Source of the DNA: a virus
DNA: 30,758 nt
Virus record (IMG/VR): IMGVR_UViG_3300032177_000051
Span: 1-30,758 of that record
Direction: 5' to 3' (one strand)
Position 1 is the first letter of the stretch. Each line of letters begins with the position of its first letter. This document shows, one piece after another, positions 19,826 through 28,453 of this stretch. Under the pieces are notes generated by a model, which was given only the letters and a program-made list of their open reading frames with translations, was not told where the DNA came from and ran no database searches. A program made the position numbers and the translations under genes.

Positions 19826-21742
19826 ATGAAAATCCTTGGATATGATGTAAACTTTGGAAGAAAGAAAAGTTATGAACAACTTCGGCAGATGATCACAAGG
19901 GAACAATCTGATGGTGGTAGATTACTGACAGGAACTAAGCAACAGTTAGAAGCATATAAGTCTTGGGTTTATTCTTGTGTGTCCTTAATTGCTGATCGTG
20001 TTTCCACCCTTGAGTACAAATTTTATAATAAGGATACCCAAGAGGAATTATCTACCAAAAATAAAAACTACAAAATATTTACAAAGCCATTTACACATCC
20101 GAATGATTTAATGACCTTTAGGTTTATTAAACAGTTTTGTTCTATTCAATTAGATTTAACTGGAATGACTGTTATATACCCTGTTAAAAATCTTCTTGGT
20201 CAAGCCTGGGAGATCTGGCCTTTGAACATGGAAGATTACATGAAGACTGAGGTTAGTGGGAACATGCTTAATCCCACAGTTAAATATATATTCAGATCTG
20301 GTAAAGGTGGCTGGATAGATTTTGATATTAGAGAATTAATTGTAATTAATTACCCTAATCCTAAAAATCCCTATGAACCCATGAGTCCTATCCAATCACA
20401 GGCGTATGCTACGGATCTGGATAAGTACATTGAAATTTATGAAAGGGATTTTTTTAAGAATAGTGCAAGAACAGATTTTGCTTTGGCTACTGAGGTTCCT
20501 ATTGGGCAAGATAAAGCTGATGAGATTAAAGCTCGTTGGAAGGAAAAGTATCAGGGGAATTTCCATGACGTTGCTGTTTTGGATTCTGGATTAAAACCTG
20601 TACAATTGAGTTTTGCTAATAAAGATTTTGAATTTTTAAATTTGGCTCAATGGAGCAAGACAAAAGTTTTGGCTTGTTATCGTGTCCCTGAATCTAAATT
20701 AGGTGGTACGGACTCCAATCGTGCGGGATCTGTTCAATCCGATATTTCTTTTAACCGTGAATCTGTTGGGCCACGTTTAATTTTGTGGGATGAGGAATTA
20801 ACTGAAGGTATTTGTAAAACATTTGATGAGCGTTTGCAAGTTAAACATGAAAATCCAATTCCAAGGGATAGACAGTTAGAAGTGCTGGAAGCAAAGACTT
20901 ACTTGGGTGGACTTCCGGCAATGACGATTAATGAGTATAGAAAAACCCATTTGAACTTGGGGCCGAAACCCAATGGTGATCGTCTTTTAATTCCGAATAA
21001 ATACATTGATATTGAGGATCTTGATAAAGTAACTGCTGCTGCACTTAAACCTGATCGTACAGGCAATTCAGATCCGAATACAGGTGGTGACACCAGACCT
21101 TCCCCCGATGGTTCTGATCCAAGAGATGATGCCCCCACACCAGGAAGATCAATTTCTGGACAAGGGACAAACAAAAATGATATAGTAACTATAGAGTCTA
21201 AAACAAGGGACACTTGGAATGAGGCAATAATTAAATCTTTAACAATAGAAACAGATAGTATGCTTGATTGGGATTTAATTCCAGAAACTATTAAGTCTGG
21301 AATATGTTCAATGGTAGAGGTATTCGGGGATGTGCTCTTTGGTAAAACATTAGATGAAATGCAAGTTTTAATTAAGAATGATCCTTGGCCTGAATTAATT
21401 TCTAAAGAGATTTCTAAAAAGTATTGGGAAACAATTGATAAGACCAAGACCGGGATGGATGTTTGGAATGATCATGTTAAAGAGAGCTTTGATTCTAATC
21501 CAAGACTTTCCAAAATAAATAATTATGTTATTAGAGCATCTATTAATTTTGCTAATTATTTGGTTATGCGATCACAGCAGAAATCTATGGTTTGGACGGT
21601 TAATAGCAACGAATGTGGTCACAAAGGGAGAATAAAGGAAAAGAAAACCTTTGATTCCTTTAAACTTGGGATTCACCAAATTAGATTTCCTGGTGAGATT
21701 TTCAGTTTAAGTTGTGACTGTGAATTAGTAACGGAAAAATAA
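19826..21742 (+). CDS. HK97-type portal protein with extra C-terminal domain
   Basis: A 638-residue protein starting at ATG 19826 with GGAGG 6 nt upstream (an in-frame GTG at 19814 is less likely). Residues 1-400 match HK97-family portals: KSWVYSCVSLIADRVS near 45-60, YEPMSPIQSQAYA near 183-195, and LACYRVPESKLGG near 281-294. A Pro/Asp/Ser-rich linker (about 408-452) leads to an unusual 185-residue helical domain. That domain ends WTVNSNECGHKGRI...FPGEIFSLSCDCEL, which resembles the C-terminal end of MuF/SPP1 gp7-type head proteins (W..., then PG...CxC). HK97 portals are normally about 400-450 residues. The portal is the dodecameric DNA gate of the capsid. Confidence 0.88.
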   Translation: MKILGYDVNFGRKKSYEQLRQMITREQSDGGRLLTGTKQQLEAYKSWVYSCVSLIADRVSTLEYKFYNKDTQEELSTKNKNYKIFTKPFTHPNDLMTFRFIKQFCSIQLDLTGMTVIYPVKNLLGQAWEIWPLNMEDYMKTEVSGNMLNPTVKYIFRSGKGGWIDFDIRELIVINYPNPKNPYEPMSPIQSQAYATDLDKYIEIYERDFFKNSARTDFALATEVPIGQDKADEIKARWKEKYQGNFHDVAVLDSGLKPVQLSFANKDFEFLNLAQWSKTKVLACYRVPESKLGGTDSNRAGSVQSDISFNRESVGPRLILWDEELTEGICKTFDERLQVKHENPIPRDRQLEVLEAKTYLGGLPAMTINEYRKTHLNLGPKPNGDRLLIPNKYIDIEDLDKVTAAALKPDRTGNSDPNTGGDTRPSPDGSDPRDDAPTPGRSISGQGTNKNDIVTIESKTRDTWNEAIIKSLTIETDSMLDWDLIPETIKSGICSMVEVFGDVLFGKTLDEMQVLIKNDPWPELISKEISKKYWETIDKTKTGMDVWNDHVKESFDSNPRLSKINNYVIRASINFANYLVMRSQQKSMVWTVNSNECGHKGRIKEKKTFDSFKLGIHQIRFPGEIFSLSCDCELVTEK

Positions 21743-21755
21743 AAGGAGAATTATT

Positions 21756-23255
21756 ATGGCATATCAATTGAAAAGTAAGAGTGGTCAGCCTATTAAAAAG
21801 GATGGTGCGCCTGTCATGGGCGCGGATCTCATTGGGATTAAGATTGAGCAATTAGATGATGCCAATCTTACCTTTGTGGCAATTGCTTCAACTGAAGATG
21901 AGGACCGGGACAAAGATATTCTTAGGCAAGGTGGATGGGATCTGAAGAATTTTAAAAAGAACCCTGTTATTCCTTGGTCCCACAACTATTGGGAACTCCC
22001 TGTTGCTAAGTCAATGCGTACATGGGTGGACTCAACAAACAAACGGCTTTTGTTCAAACCCAAATTTGATGGCAACGATGATTTTTCCAAGAAAATATTT
22101 AACAAGTATGCAAATGGATTTCTAACTTCTTTTAGTGTTGGCTTTCGTGGAATTGAATCAACTCCAAGGGATGAAGCCAATCCCTGGTTTGGTGGTAAAG
22201 AATTTACAAAGATGGAATTGCTTGAAGTATCTGCTGTTGCGGTCCCTGCCAATCCCAATGCCAATGTGAACTTGAGCTTTGAGGAAGCTGGTATGGTCAA
22301 AAGCATGTTGGATATTGGTTATCCTGAATTTTTTTCCCGTAGGAAAGATAATTGGCTTTTCTATCCTATTAGAGATGTGGGACAGTTTGCTTCTCCGAAA
22401 CAGATTCCTATTGATGGGGTAAAGGGTGCTTTTGCTATTGTGGCAACAGCAATTGATGGGGAACACCCTGAAGGTAAGAAGGACATAGCTGTTGGGTACT
22501 CCTTTGATCCTACGGAATTTGATAAGGATCTTGCAATTGACTTTGCAAAAGAATTTGGTGATAAGACAGCCAAGACTTACTATTACCAAGTGCAGTTTGA
22601 GGATGAAAAGGGAATTACTGTTGAACCTAAGATTGAAGATGTTGAGATTACCTATTCTGTAGACTACATAAAGGATTTTGAATGGGCCGATCCCAATATG
22701 GTTCATGGTTATTCTTATCGTATTTACACTGATAAAGTAAAGGTTATTGAAGAAATTGAAAAACAATCCCTTGCCCCTAAAGAACCAGATAAAGTGGTAG
22801 ACAAAACTCCTGAAGGTTGCGTTGAGGATATTCCTACTAAGCCTGAACCGGGAGAGGAATTGGATAAAAAGGTTTCTGCTTTGGAGTTGAAGGTTCAAAA
22901 TGCAATTGATTCTTTAACTTCGACTTTGGATGCTGTATCCAAGGCTATAGAAAAACTTGTTGTCAAACAAGAAGAACTTTGTCATAATAAGATTGAACCT
23001 GTAATAGAAGACTCTACCTTGGAATTTGAGGATGAGGAACAGGTTCAAGATAAGGATGGTGTGGAAGATCTGGAAGTCATTGAAACTCCACCGGAGACTG
23101 TAGATGACAAAACCAGTTCAGATAGCACCATTGAGATTGATGAAGCGGAATTGAAAGAAGTAGGCGAAATGTGTGGTGTGATTATGAGTGGTTTGAAAGA
23201 TAATCTCAAGAAGCATTTAACAGAAGTTGTTAATAGTTCTGGAAAAATTGACTAA
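21756..23255 (+). CDS. Prohead protease fused to an inserted domain and scaffold-like tail
   Basis: A 499-residue protein. Residues 28-175 are an HK97 gp4-type (U35) prohead protease: VAIASTEDEDRDKDILRQGGW, the catalytic His in IPWSHNY (H76), the catalytic Ser in TSFSVGF (S127) and LLEVSAVAVPANPNA. Residues about 180-335 form an extra domain (WLFYPIRDVGQF, GVKGAFAIVA, GYSFDPTEFDKD). Its RDxxxF...GIKAIVG...SxxFDK order recalls a domain attached to phage XkdF-like proteins. Residues 360-499 are an acidic coiled coil typical of an internal scaffold. So protease and scaffold are one polypeptide, which must assemble and then self-cleave. AAGGAG precedes the ATG. Confidence 0.85.
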   Translation: MAYQLKSKSGQPIKKDGAPVMGADLIGIKIEQLDDANLTFVAIASTEDEDRDKDILRQGGWDLKNFKKNPVIPWSHNYWELPVAKSMRTWVDSTNKRLLFKPKFDGNDDFSKKIFNKYANGFLTSFSVGFRGIESTPRDEANPWFGGKEFTKMELLEVSAVAVPANPNANVNLSFEEAGMVKSMLDIGYPEFFSRRKDNWLFYPIRDVGQFASPKQIPIDGVKGAFAIVATAIDGEHPEGKKDIAVGYSFDPTEFDKDLAIDFAKEFGDKTAKTYYYQVQFEDEKGITVEPKIEDVEITYSVDYIKDFEWADPNMVHGYSYRIYTDKVKVIEEIEKQSLAPKEPDKVVDKTPEGCVEDIPTKPEPGEELDKKVSALELKVQNAIDSLTSTLDAVSKAIEKLVVKQEELCHNKIEPVIEDSTLEFEDEEQVQDKDGVEDLEVIETPPETVDDKTSSDSTIEIDEAELKEVGEMCGVIMSGLKDNLKKHLTEVVNSSGKID

Positions 23256-23292
23256 CCTAATTAAATAAAATCTCAATGGAGGAATTTTAACT

Positions 23293-24534
23293 ATGAAAGT
23301 TACTAAGGAAGAACTCGTTGCAATGCTGAAGACCCAAATGGAAACCATGATGAAGGATGAGCCTTTTACTCAGATGGTAAAGGCTACTCTTGAGGGCATG
23401 GTAAAAGATCTTCAGACCAATCTGGTCAAGCCCTTTACTGGTGCTGATACTTCTAAACTCATTACCAGTATGCCTTTCTCCAAAATTGATGGTGGGTACA
23501 TGCATACCAAGCAGGGTTCCATCATCAATCTTCGTAACAAGTCAAATCCCTGGGTTACTATCTCTGAGGAAATGCAGACATGGGCCAAAGACTTTGCTGC
23601 TTATCTGAAGAATGGTGTCCAGACCAAACTGCTTTCTGAGTCGGTGGATACTGCTGGTGGTTATACGGTTCCTGAAGAATTCCGCGCCATGATGATCATG
23701 TATGATGCGGAGGATACTCTGGTTTGGCAGAGAGCAACCGTGTGGCCGATGGTCGGGGAAAAGATGATGTTCCCCAAAGTCATGCAGAACCCCGATGTTG
23801 AGGATCAGAACTTTGATCACTTCGCTGGTGTGACGTTTGATTGGGTGGAGGAAGGTGGAGAGAAACCCGCAACTGAGCCGTCCTTCGGTTTGGTTGAAAT
23901 GATTGTCCACGAATTGGCTGGTTACACCGAAATTACCAATACCCTGCTCGATGATTCTATTATTAACTTCCTGAATTATCTTACCCGCCTTTTCCGGGCC
24001 GCATGGTACTGGTACACCGATAAGGAATTCATTCAGGGTACGGGTGGTAAAAAGCCCCTTGGCATCCTTAATGATCCTGGTGTGCTTATGGTCAATCGGC
24101 AGACTTCTCTTAATATTGAGGTTCAGGATATTCTCAATATGGAAGCTCGTATGCCTGCCATGTTTGATTCTCAGTCGGTTTGGTTTATCACCAAACAAGC
24201 AAGAGCCAATCTTCGTGGTCAGACGGTTTCTGCTCAGAGCAAGGAACTGGTTCTTCAGGAGTCCTATGCCAATATCGCTGATAGCTACCAGATGACCATG
24301 CTTGGCCGACCCTGCTTCCTGGCTGATGGCAAGATCCCGGCTCTTGGTACTACGGGAGACATTATCCTTGGTGCATGGAATTGGTACTACATTGGTTTCA
24401 GACAGGATTTTGCGATGGATTCTTCGCGCCATTACAAATTCCGTAACAACCGTACTGCTCTGCGGTGTTCTGGTCGGTTGGATGGTCAGGCAGCTATGCC
24501 CAAAGCGTTTGTTATCCTTGGGCCTACTTCCTAA
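23293..24534 (+). CDS. Major capsid protein, HK97 fold
   Basis: A 413-residue capsid protein. The N-terminal 110 residues are helical (EELVAMLKTQMETMMKDEPF) and would be the delta domain cut by the protease. The mature part begins around LSESVDTAGGYTVPEEFRAMM (114-134), the usual N-arm/E-loop entry of HK97-type capsids. Later come WVEEGGEKPATEPSFG, DKEFIQGTGGKKPLGIL and FVILGPTS at the end. Codon use is strongly biased to frequent C-ending codons, as expected for the most abundant virion protein. GGAGG is 10 nt from the ATG. A G5 hairpin follows its stop. Confidence 0.92.
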   Translation: MKVTKEELVAMLKTQMETMMKDEPFTQMVKATLEGMVKDLQTNLVKPFTGADTSKLITSMPFSKIDGGYMHTKQGSIINLRNKSNPWVTISEEMQTWAKDFAAYLKNGVQTKLLSESVDTAGGYTVPEEFRAMMIMYDAEDTLVWQRATVWPMVGEKMMFPKVMQNPDVEDQNFDHFAGVTFDWVEEGGEKPATEPSFGLVEMIVHELAGYTEITNTLLDDSIINFLNYLTRLFRAAWYWYTDKEFIQGTGGKKPLGILNDPGVLMVNRQTSLNIEVQDILNMEARMPAMFDSQSVWFITKQARANLRGQTVSAQSKELVLQESYANIADSYQMTMLGRPCFLADGKIPALGTTGDIILGAWNWYYIGFRQDFAMDSSRHYKFRNNRTALRCSGRLDGQAAMPKAFVILGPTS

Positions 24535-24554
24535 TTAATTTGTAAACTTATTAC

Positions 24555-24572
24555 GGGGGAAGTAATTCCCCC
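24555..24572. terminator. G5/C5 hairpin after the capsid gene
   Basis: GGGGGAA (24555-24561) and TTCCCCC (24566-24572) pair around GTAA. It is followed by TTATCAAATT, a poor U-tract, so it is more likely an mRNA stabiliser or partial terminator between the capsid gene and the next gene. Confidence 0.5.
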
Positions 24573-24611
24573 TTATCAAATTAACAATAAAATTGTAATG
24601 GAGGAAAGACT

Positions 24612-25046
24612 ATGTTTGATATTCTGAGCAATCATCGTGTGATCCTGTTCAAGACTTATACCCAACTTGGTACTGGCAATGAAACGCTCACGGATGTTGA
24701 TATGTGGGCAGATGGGCAACGTCCCAATCGGATTCTGCTCATTGCAGATATTGGGGCTACTGCTGGTACGCTTACTTTTACTTTCAGGGATTCTCCTGAT
24801 GATAGCACCTATGATGCCGACTTTGCTACTTCTGCCGGTATCACTACTACTGGATTGAAACTCTTTGATCTGGTGGACTTTGAGCGTTACCTTCGGGTTT
24901 ATGCGGTTGCTGCTGCTGGTAACATCTCCTACGGTCTTTATGGTATCACTTTTGAGGATCGTGGAAGACCTGTCACTCAGGTTACAGGGGCTAACATTGC
25001 CCTTACTTATGGTACAGGTCGCAAACCAAGGGTTGCAACCAGTTAA
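24612..25046 (+). CDS. Beta-rich probable head decoration or structural protein
   Basis: A 144-residue protein directly after the capsid gene. It is rich in Thr, Gly and Ala with alternating beta strands (TLTFTFRDSPDDSTYDADFA, ISYGLYGITFEDRG) and no helix-rich or catalytic segment. Codon use is biased like that of the capsid gene, and it is flanked by G-run hairpins on both sides, suggesting high copy number. A decoration protein or accessory head protein is the best guess from position and composition. I cannot match a named family. GGAGG lies 8 nt upstream. Confidence 0.6.
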   Translation: MFDILSNHRVILFKTYTQLGTGNETLTDVDMWADGQRPNRILLIADIGATAGTLTFTFRDSPDDSTYDADFATSAGITTTGLKLFDLVDFERYLRVYAVAAAGNISYGLYGITFEDRGRPVTQVTGANIALTYGTGRKPRVATS

Positions 25047-25081
25047 TTAATTGATCGGCTAAATTGCTTTAATGCCGGATG

Positions 25082-25115
25082 TTAGGGGGGATAGACTCCG
25101 GTTTATCCCCCCTAA
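25082..25115. terminator. G6/C6 hairpin between head genes
   Basis: TTAGGGGGGATA (25082-25093) and TATCCCCCCTAA (25104-25115) form a 12-bp perfect stem with a 10-nt loop. The tract after it (TTATAAGAG) is not U-rich and the ribosome site of the next gene starts 7 nt later. Partial termination would lower expression of the connector genes relative to the capsid genes. Confidence 0.6.
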
Positions 25116-25132
25116 TTATAAGAGAGGTCAAT

Positions 25133-25420
25133 ATGCTGTTAAAACTGTTGGATCGCTCAGATATTATTCGTTATGGAAAAACCGTTCTTGAGATACCAAA
25201 TCATATTGCAGAGAATTTGGTTAAAGCAAAAAGAGCCATTGTTTTTGTGGGGAATGTAGATCGTGAGCATAATGCAAAAATAATGGAAGCTCCCCCAAGA
25301 AATAAAATGATGTGGGTTTCCCCTGAAAAGAAAGCAATGGATAATATGACGGTAGAAGCGCATATACCTTTTCCTGGCGTACATGACCGTTTGTTCCCTG
25401 AACATATTATAGGGAGATAA
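25133..25420 (+). CDS. Small hypothetical protein between head and connector genes
   Basis: A 95-residue protein. The ATG at 25133 is chosen because AGAGG lies 6 nt upstream; a longer frame would run into the hairpin at 25082-25115. It begins LLKLLDRSDIIRYGKTVLEIP, followed by IAENLVKAKRAIVFVGNVD. Small proteins in this slot, before the gp6-like connector, are common in HK97-type phages and often unnamed. It ends 4 nt before the next gene. Function unknown; a head-tail joining role is possible from position. Confidence 0.6.
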   Translation: MLLKLLDRSDIIRYGKTVLEIPNHIAENLVKAKRAIVFVGNVDREHNAKIMEAPPRNKMMWVSPEKKAMDNMTVEAHIPFPGVHDRLFPEHIIGR

Positions 25421-25424
25421 TATC

Positions 25425-26126
25425 ATGACTGTTGCCCTTGCTGTTAATGCCTTATTGGATCTTGAATCTTTTTATAGCATGTACCAGCAACAGGTAAATA
25501 GCAGCTATGAAACTGATGATGGTGGTCCCGTTGATGAGTTTGTCATACGGTCCATTAATGCAGCATCTACTACTTTTGAAAAGTTTTGTAATCGTAGATT
25601 GAAAGCACGATACTATTCCTATGATCCTGATGATGCTGATCCTCAAAAAGTGGGGGCTGGCATCCTTTATAATTATGATCCAGAATATACAGTTTTTGAC
25701 CCGCCTAAAAATAGTCGATTTTGGTTTCCCACTTTTCCTATAAATTCTATTACTGAGTTTTTAGTTAGGGATATAGAAATTATTCCTTCAATTAATTACT
25801 TGGCTACTGATGGATATATCCTATATAAAAATCAGGGGTATATTATTTATGAACAGGGTTATGACTTTGGTTATTATAAATGTGTTAAAGTAAAATGGAA
25901 TGGTGGGTATCTGGATGGTTCAGATGAAATGTACCAACTTCAGCATTTGCTGTTTCAATCTGTAAAGACCATCATAAGTGCTCCTGAAAATCCTTTGCTT
26001 CAGAGTGAAACGATAGGATCTTATCAATATCAGAATTATTCCGGTTTTGTTTTAAATGCATTAAAATCATTTTCTCCTGAAATATTTGTGAACCTTGGAA
26101 GATACCGCAAGGAGTCAATAGGATAA
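25425..26126 (+). CDS. Head-tail connector protein (gp6-like)
   Basis: A 233-residue protein in the gp6/adaptor position after the capsid genes. The N-terminal region is helical (ALLDLESFYSMYQQQ, then VIRSINAASTTFEKFCNRRL), the IN.AS..IE.YC.R.. pattern of HK97 gp6-type connectors. The middle is aromatic-rich, with GYDFGYYKCVKVKWNGGYL resembling the pattern of these proteins, and a C-terminal helix follows. It would form the ring under the portal. It overlaps the next gene by 1 nt. Confidence 0.75.
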   Translation: MTVALAVNALLDLESFYSMYQQQVNSSYETDDGGPVDEFVIRSINAASTTFEKFCNRRLKARYYSYDPDDADPQKVGAGILYNYDPEYTVFDPPKNSRFWFPTFPINSITEFLVRDIEIIPSINYLATDGYILYKNQGYIIYEQGYDFGYYKCVKVKWNGGYLDGSDEMYQLQHLLFQSVKTIISAPENPLLQSETIGSYQYQNYSGFVLNALKSFSPEIFVNLGRYRKESIG

Positions 26127-26467
26127 TGTCTTATAGCTCCCTATTAATTCAGAGATGTTCTATTGAACGTAAAACAAATACGTTGAATGAATACGCTCAA
26201 ATGCAACAAACTTGGAAAGAGCTATATAAAGAAATTCCTTGTCGTTTAGATAAAATTGGGAATTTTACTTCAACCCTTGCTCAGACTCCAACGGGGCAAA
26301 CTTCACGAAATGAGTTTGTTTGTTTCATGTTGCGTGATCAAGATATTCTTTCTGGTGATCGAATTAAAGTTGATGATGTTTATTTATATGTGACACCTTT
26401 TTTAAAGGTGCATGATGGTAAGAAGCTTCACCATAAAGAAGTTTTCGTTTCTATACAGGAAACTTAA
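26126..26467 (+). CDS. Head closure / head-tail joining protein
   Basis: A 113-residue beta-barrel type protein. It has CSIERKTNTLNEYAQMQQTW near the start, a RNEFVCFMLRDQDILSGDRI middle and VDDVYLYVTPFLKVHDGKKL near the end. This is the order of the head-tail joining (SPP1 gp16/HK97 gp7-like) group, in which D..IDG..Y.V.......G..HH.E appears at the end. It would seal the portal channel after packaging. The gene starts at the stop of the connector gene and ends 2 nt before the next. Confidence 0.75.
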   Translation: MSYSSLLIQRCSIERKTNTLNEYAQMQQTWKELYKEIPCRLDKIGNFTSTLAQTPTGQTSRNEFVCFMLRDQDILSGDRIKVDDVYLYVTPFLKVHDGKKLHHKEVFVSIQET

Positions 26468-26469
26468 TT

Positions 26470-27177
26470 ATGGAAGAAGATGATGGTATAATCAATACTG
26501 TAAAGTCATTAAGAATACAAATTAATGAAACTGTTAAAACAAGCGGATTAATGAAGCACATTGTTAAAAGATCATTAGAACCAATTTTAGATGCTCTTGA
26601 AGAAACAGTTAATTCAGTTTTATCAGAAGTCGGTAGGATGGTGGTTGAAGTTCTTAAAGATGAATTAAGTCAAAACACTGATTCTGGTAAAACATATTTA
26701 ATTGTTCAATTTAATCCTGAAGTAGAAAAGGGTGTTGGTGGTAGATATGAAGTGATAGATACTTATACTGCTTCTGCTCCACTGGCATCTCCTGGGAAAT
26801 TAACAGGAACATTGGAAGATTCAATTGGGTTCACAATAACTAAGGCTGGTGTTTTAAAAGTAGGACAAGTTAATTTAACTGCGGGTGGATGGAGTGTTGG
26901 TAAAACAGAATTTAAAACCATGTTTTTTAGAGGCAATAAAATATTTGTAAATGATGAATTAGGAAAAGCAACTTCTGTCGGTCTGTACTCGCATTATTTA
27001 GAAGAAGGTACAGACAAGATGGCAGCAAGACCCTGGATAAGTGAAATTCTTAAAAGTATGCATCCAGCGATAAAAGATTTTATAAAGGAAAAGCTTCATG
27101 CAGCAATAAAAAGAAAAACACGGTCTGAGGGTGTAAGAAAAGCATTTACCTTTAGAGTATTCATAATGAGAAAATAA
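26470..27177 (+). CDS. Tail completion protein (HK97 gp10-like)
   Basis: A 235-residue protein in the gp10 slot. Its C-terminal part has YSHYLEEGTDKMAARPWISE, matching the YA.xVExGTxKMxARPF hallmark of the HK97 gp10 tail-completion group. The N-terminal 60 residues are helical and coiled-coil-like, and the middle is Gly/Thr-rich beta. A long middle insertion makes it longer than the usual 120-170 residues. It forms part of the neck linking head and tail. It starts 2 nt after the previous stop. Confidence 0.75.
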   Translation: MEEDDGIINTVKSLRIQINETVKTSGLMKHIVKRSLEPILDALEETVNSVLSEVGRMVVEVLKDELSQNTDSGKTYLIVQFNPEVEKGVGGRYEVIDTYTASAPLASPGKLTGTLEDSIGFTITKAGVLKVGQVNLTAGGWSVGKTEFKTMFFRGNKIFVNDELGKATSVGLYSHYLEEGTDKMAARPWISEILKSMHPAIKDFIKEKLHAAIKRKTRSEGVRKAFTFRVFIMRK

Positions 27178-27179
27178 CT

Positions 27180-27656
27180 ATGTTCCCTCAATTAGAAAAA
27201 GCACTTGTGGATTTGTTCAAAGGAAGCACCACATACAAAAATGCTTCTGGTGCTACTACTGTGGACCCCAGGATATATGCTTGGTTTCCAGCAGGGGATG
27301 TAGTCTTTGTTCCTGGTGTTAAAGATGTTGCTACTATTTACCGATTTTCAATTACAGGAAGACCTGGAAGATGGTCCTACCCAAGTCAGTTGGGAGACAT
27401 GCAGTTGTTTCTTAGAGTTTCATCCATTAACCAATTAAAACTCGGAACAGTAACCGAAATCTTAGTTGGTGAGAATTCATTTTTGGATCAAGCTTCAATT
27501 ACAACTGAAAATCTTTCAGTGAAGAAGATCTCTACTTTAACAGTTAATGACGGTTTGAATGAGGGTGCGCCTACTCAGCCCATTCATGTAAGGAACTTTT
27601 CTTTCCGCTTCTCAAATGTGTTCATTCGGGAGCCTGTTGAAGAAGATGATGAATGA
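27180..27656 (+). CDS. Tail terminator candidate
   Basis: A 158-residue protein between the gp10-like protein and the tail tube candidate, the usual slot of the tail terminator. It begins with a helix (FPQLEKALVDLFKGSTTY), followed by strands (IYRFSITGRPGRWSYP, GDMQLFLRVSSIN) and a late beta pair (VRNFSFRFSNVFIREP), consistent with the alpha/beta fold of terminators. No family motif is certain. Its stop overlaps the start of the zinc-ribbon gene. Confidence 0.55.
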   Translation: MFPQLEKALVDLFKGSTTYKNASGATTVDPRIYAWFPAGDVVFVPGVKDVATIYRFSITGRPGRWSYPSQLGDMQLFLRVSSINQLKLGTVTEILVGENSFLDQASITTENLSVKKISTLTVNDGLNEGAPTQPIHVRNFSFRFSNVFIREPVEEDDE

Positions 27657-27909
27657 GAAGAAAAACTTTAATTACTCTATGGTTCGTGTGGTTTGCCAAG
27701 GAAAAATTAAATCCTGTGCGTCTTGCAAAGAACAGGTTAATAATTCAACGGTTATGTATGATGGTTATTGCCCTAAATGCAGTAGACCTCTTTGTAAAAA
27801 TGAGGGGGATCTGTGTGGTCAAGTAGTCGGTTATTATGATCGTAGGTATCGGCAGCAAGATAAAGTTCACATTACCTGTAGATTTTGCAGGACTATAACA
27901 TCCATTTAA
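27646..27909 (+). CDS. Zinc-ribbon protein inside the tail module
   Basis: An 87-residue protein with CASC, CPKCSRPLC and CRFC motifs plus two more cysteines, a cluster that can hold two zinc ions. ATGs at 27646, 27649 and 27679 are possible starts; 27646 overlaps the tail-terminator stop. CxxC...CPKCxxPLC spacing resembles the small Com-type or rubredoxin-like fingers of phages, including Mu Com, a translational regulator. A zinc-ribbon gene between tail terminator and tail tube is unusual, and it could be regulatory rather than structural. Confidence 0.65.
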   Translation: MMNEKKNFNYSMVRVVCQGKIKSCASCKEQVNNSTVMYDGYCPKCSRPLCKNEGDLCGQVVGYYDRRYRQQDKVHITCRFCRTITSI

Positions 27910-27921
27910 GGAGGATTTATT

Positions 27922-28434
27922 ATGACTGTTTATGCAACTTCTTTTTCTTCTGACAACATCAGCATTGGCCCCTGCTTCGTTTATTTTGAAGGGGTCCATG
28001 TGGGACACACCTTCGGGGGTGTTCAGGTTTCTATTACTCAAAATACTTATCAGTTGAAATCAGATCAGTACGGGGAAACTGCTGTTCGTGTTCTTGATGC
28101 TGGTCTGGTAGTTGAAGTCACGGTTAATATGACAGAAGCAACCTTTGCTAATTTGAAGATTCTTTTTGCTTCTGCTGAAGACAAAACTACCTACCTGACT
28201 TTTGGTAAGCCGGTGGGTCAGCCCATTAATACGGGTGAGCTTGTCCTTGAGCCTACGGATGGATCTGAAGTGTGGCAGTTCTACAATGCCGCGCCTAACG
28301 TGGGTGGTGCTGTTGAAATTTCCTTTACTACTGATAACCAGAGAGTTTATGCTTGTAAGTTCGTTGCTCTCATTGATGACTCTAGGATCAGTGGCGACCA
28401 ACTATTTAGAATCGGAGGCTATTCTTCACCGTAA
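27922..28434 (+). CDS. Major tail (tube) protein candidate
   Basis: A 170-residue beta-rich protein with AAGGAGG 7 nt upstream. The run FEGVHVGHTFGGVQVSITQN, followed by YQLKSDQYGETAVRVLDAGL and VVEVTVNMTEATFANLK, has the strand order of siphophage tail tube proteins, with the typical D..G..P...V..G....V...L.E.T..... pattern. Codon use is highly biased like the capsid gene, as expected for an abundant protein. A long hairpin follows the stop. Confidence 0.75.
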   Translation: MTVYATSFSSDNISIGPCFVYFEGVHVGHTFGGVQVSITQNTYQLKSDQYGETAVRVLDAGLVVEVTVNMTEATFANLKILFASAEDKTTYLTFGKPVGQPINTGELVLEPTDGSEVWQFYNAAPNVGGAVEISFTTDNQRVYACKFVALIDDSRISGDQLFRIGGYSSP

Positions 28435-28453
28435 TAGAAAATTAAATGTTTAG

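Noticed and set aside
20899-21447. 182-residue minus-strand frame opposite the portal C-terminus
   Set aside because: It is antisense to the portal, Ser/Ile/Leu-rich, with no ribosome site.
22158-22898. 246-residue minus-strand frame inside the prohead protease gene
   Set aside because: It is antisense to a well-supported gene, Asn/Ile/Phe-rich and without motifs or a ribosome site.
23542-24432. 296-residue minus-strand frame inside the capsid gene
   Set aside because: It is antisense to a clear HK97 capsid protein with strong codon bias; His/Arg-rich composition is typical of a shadow frame.
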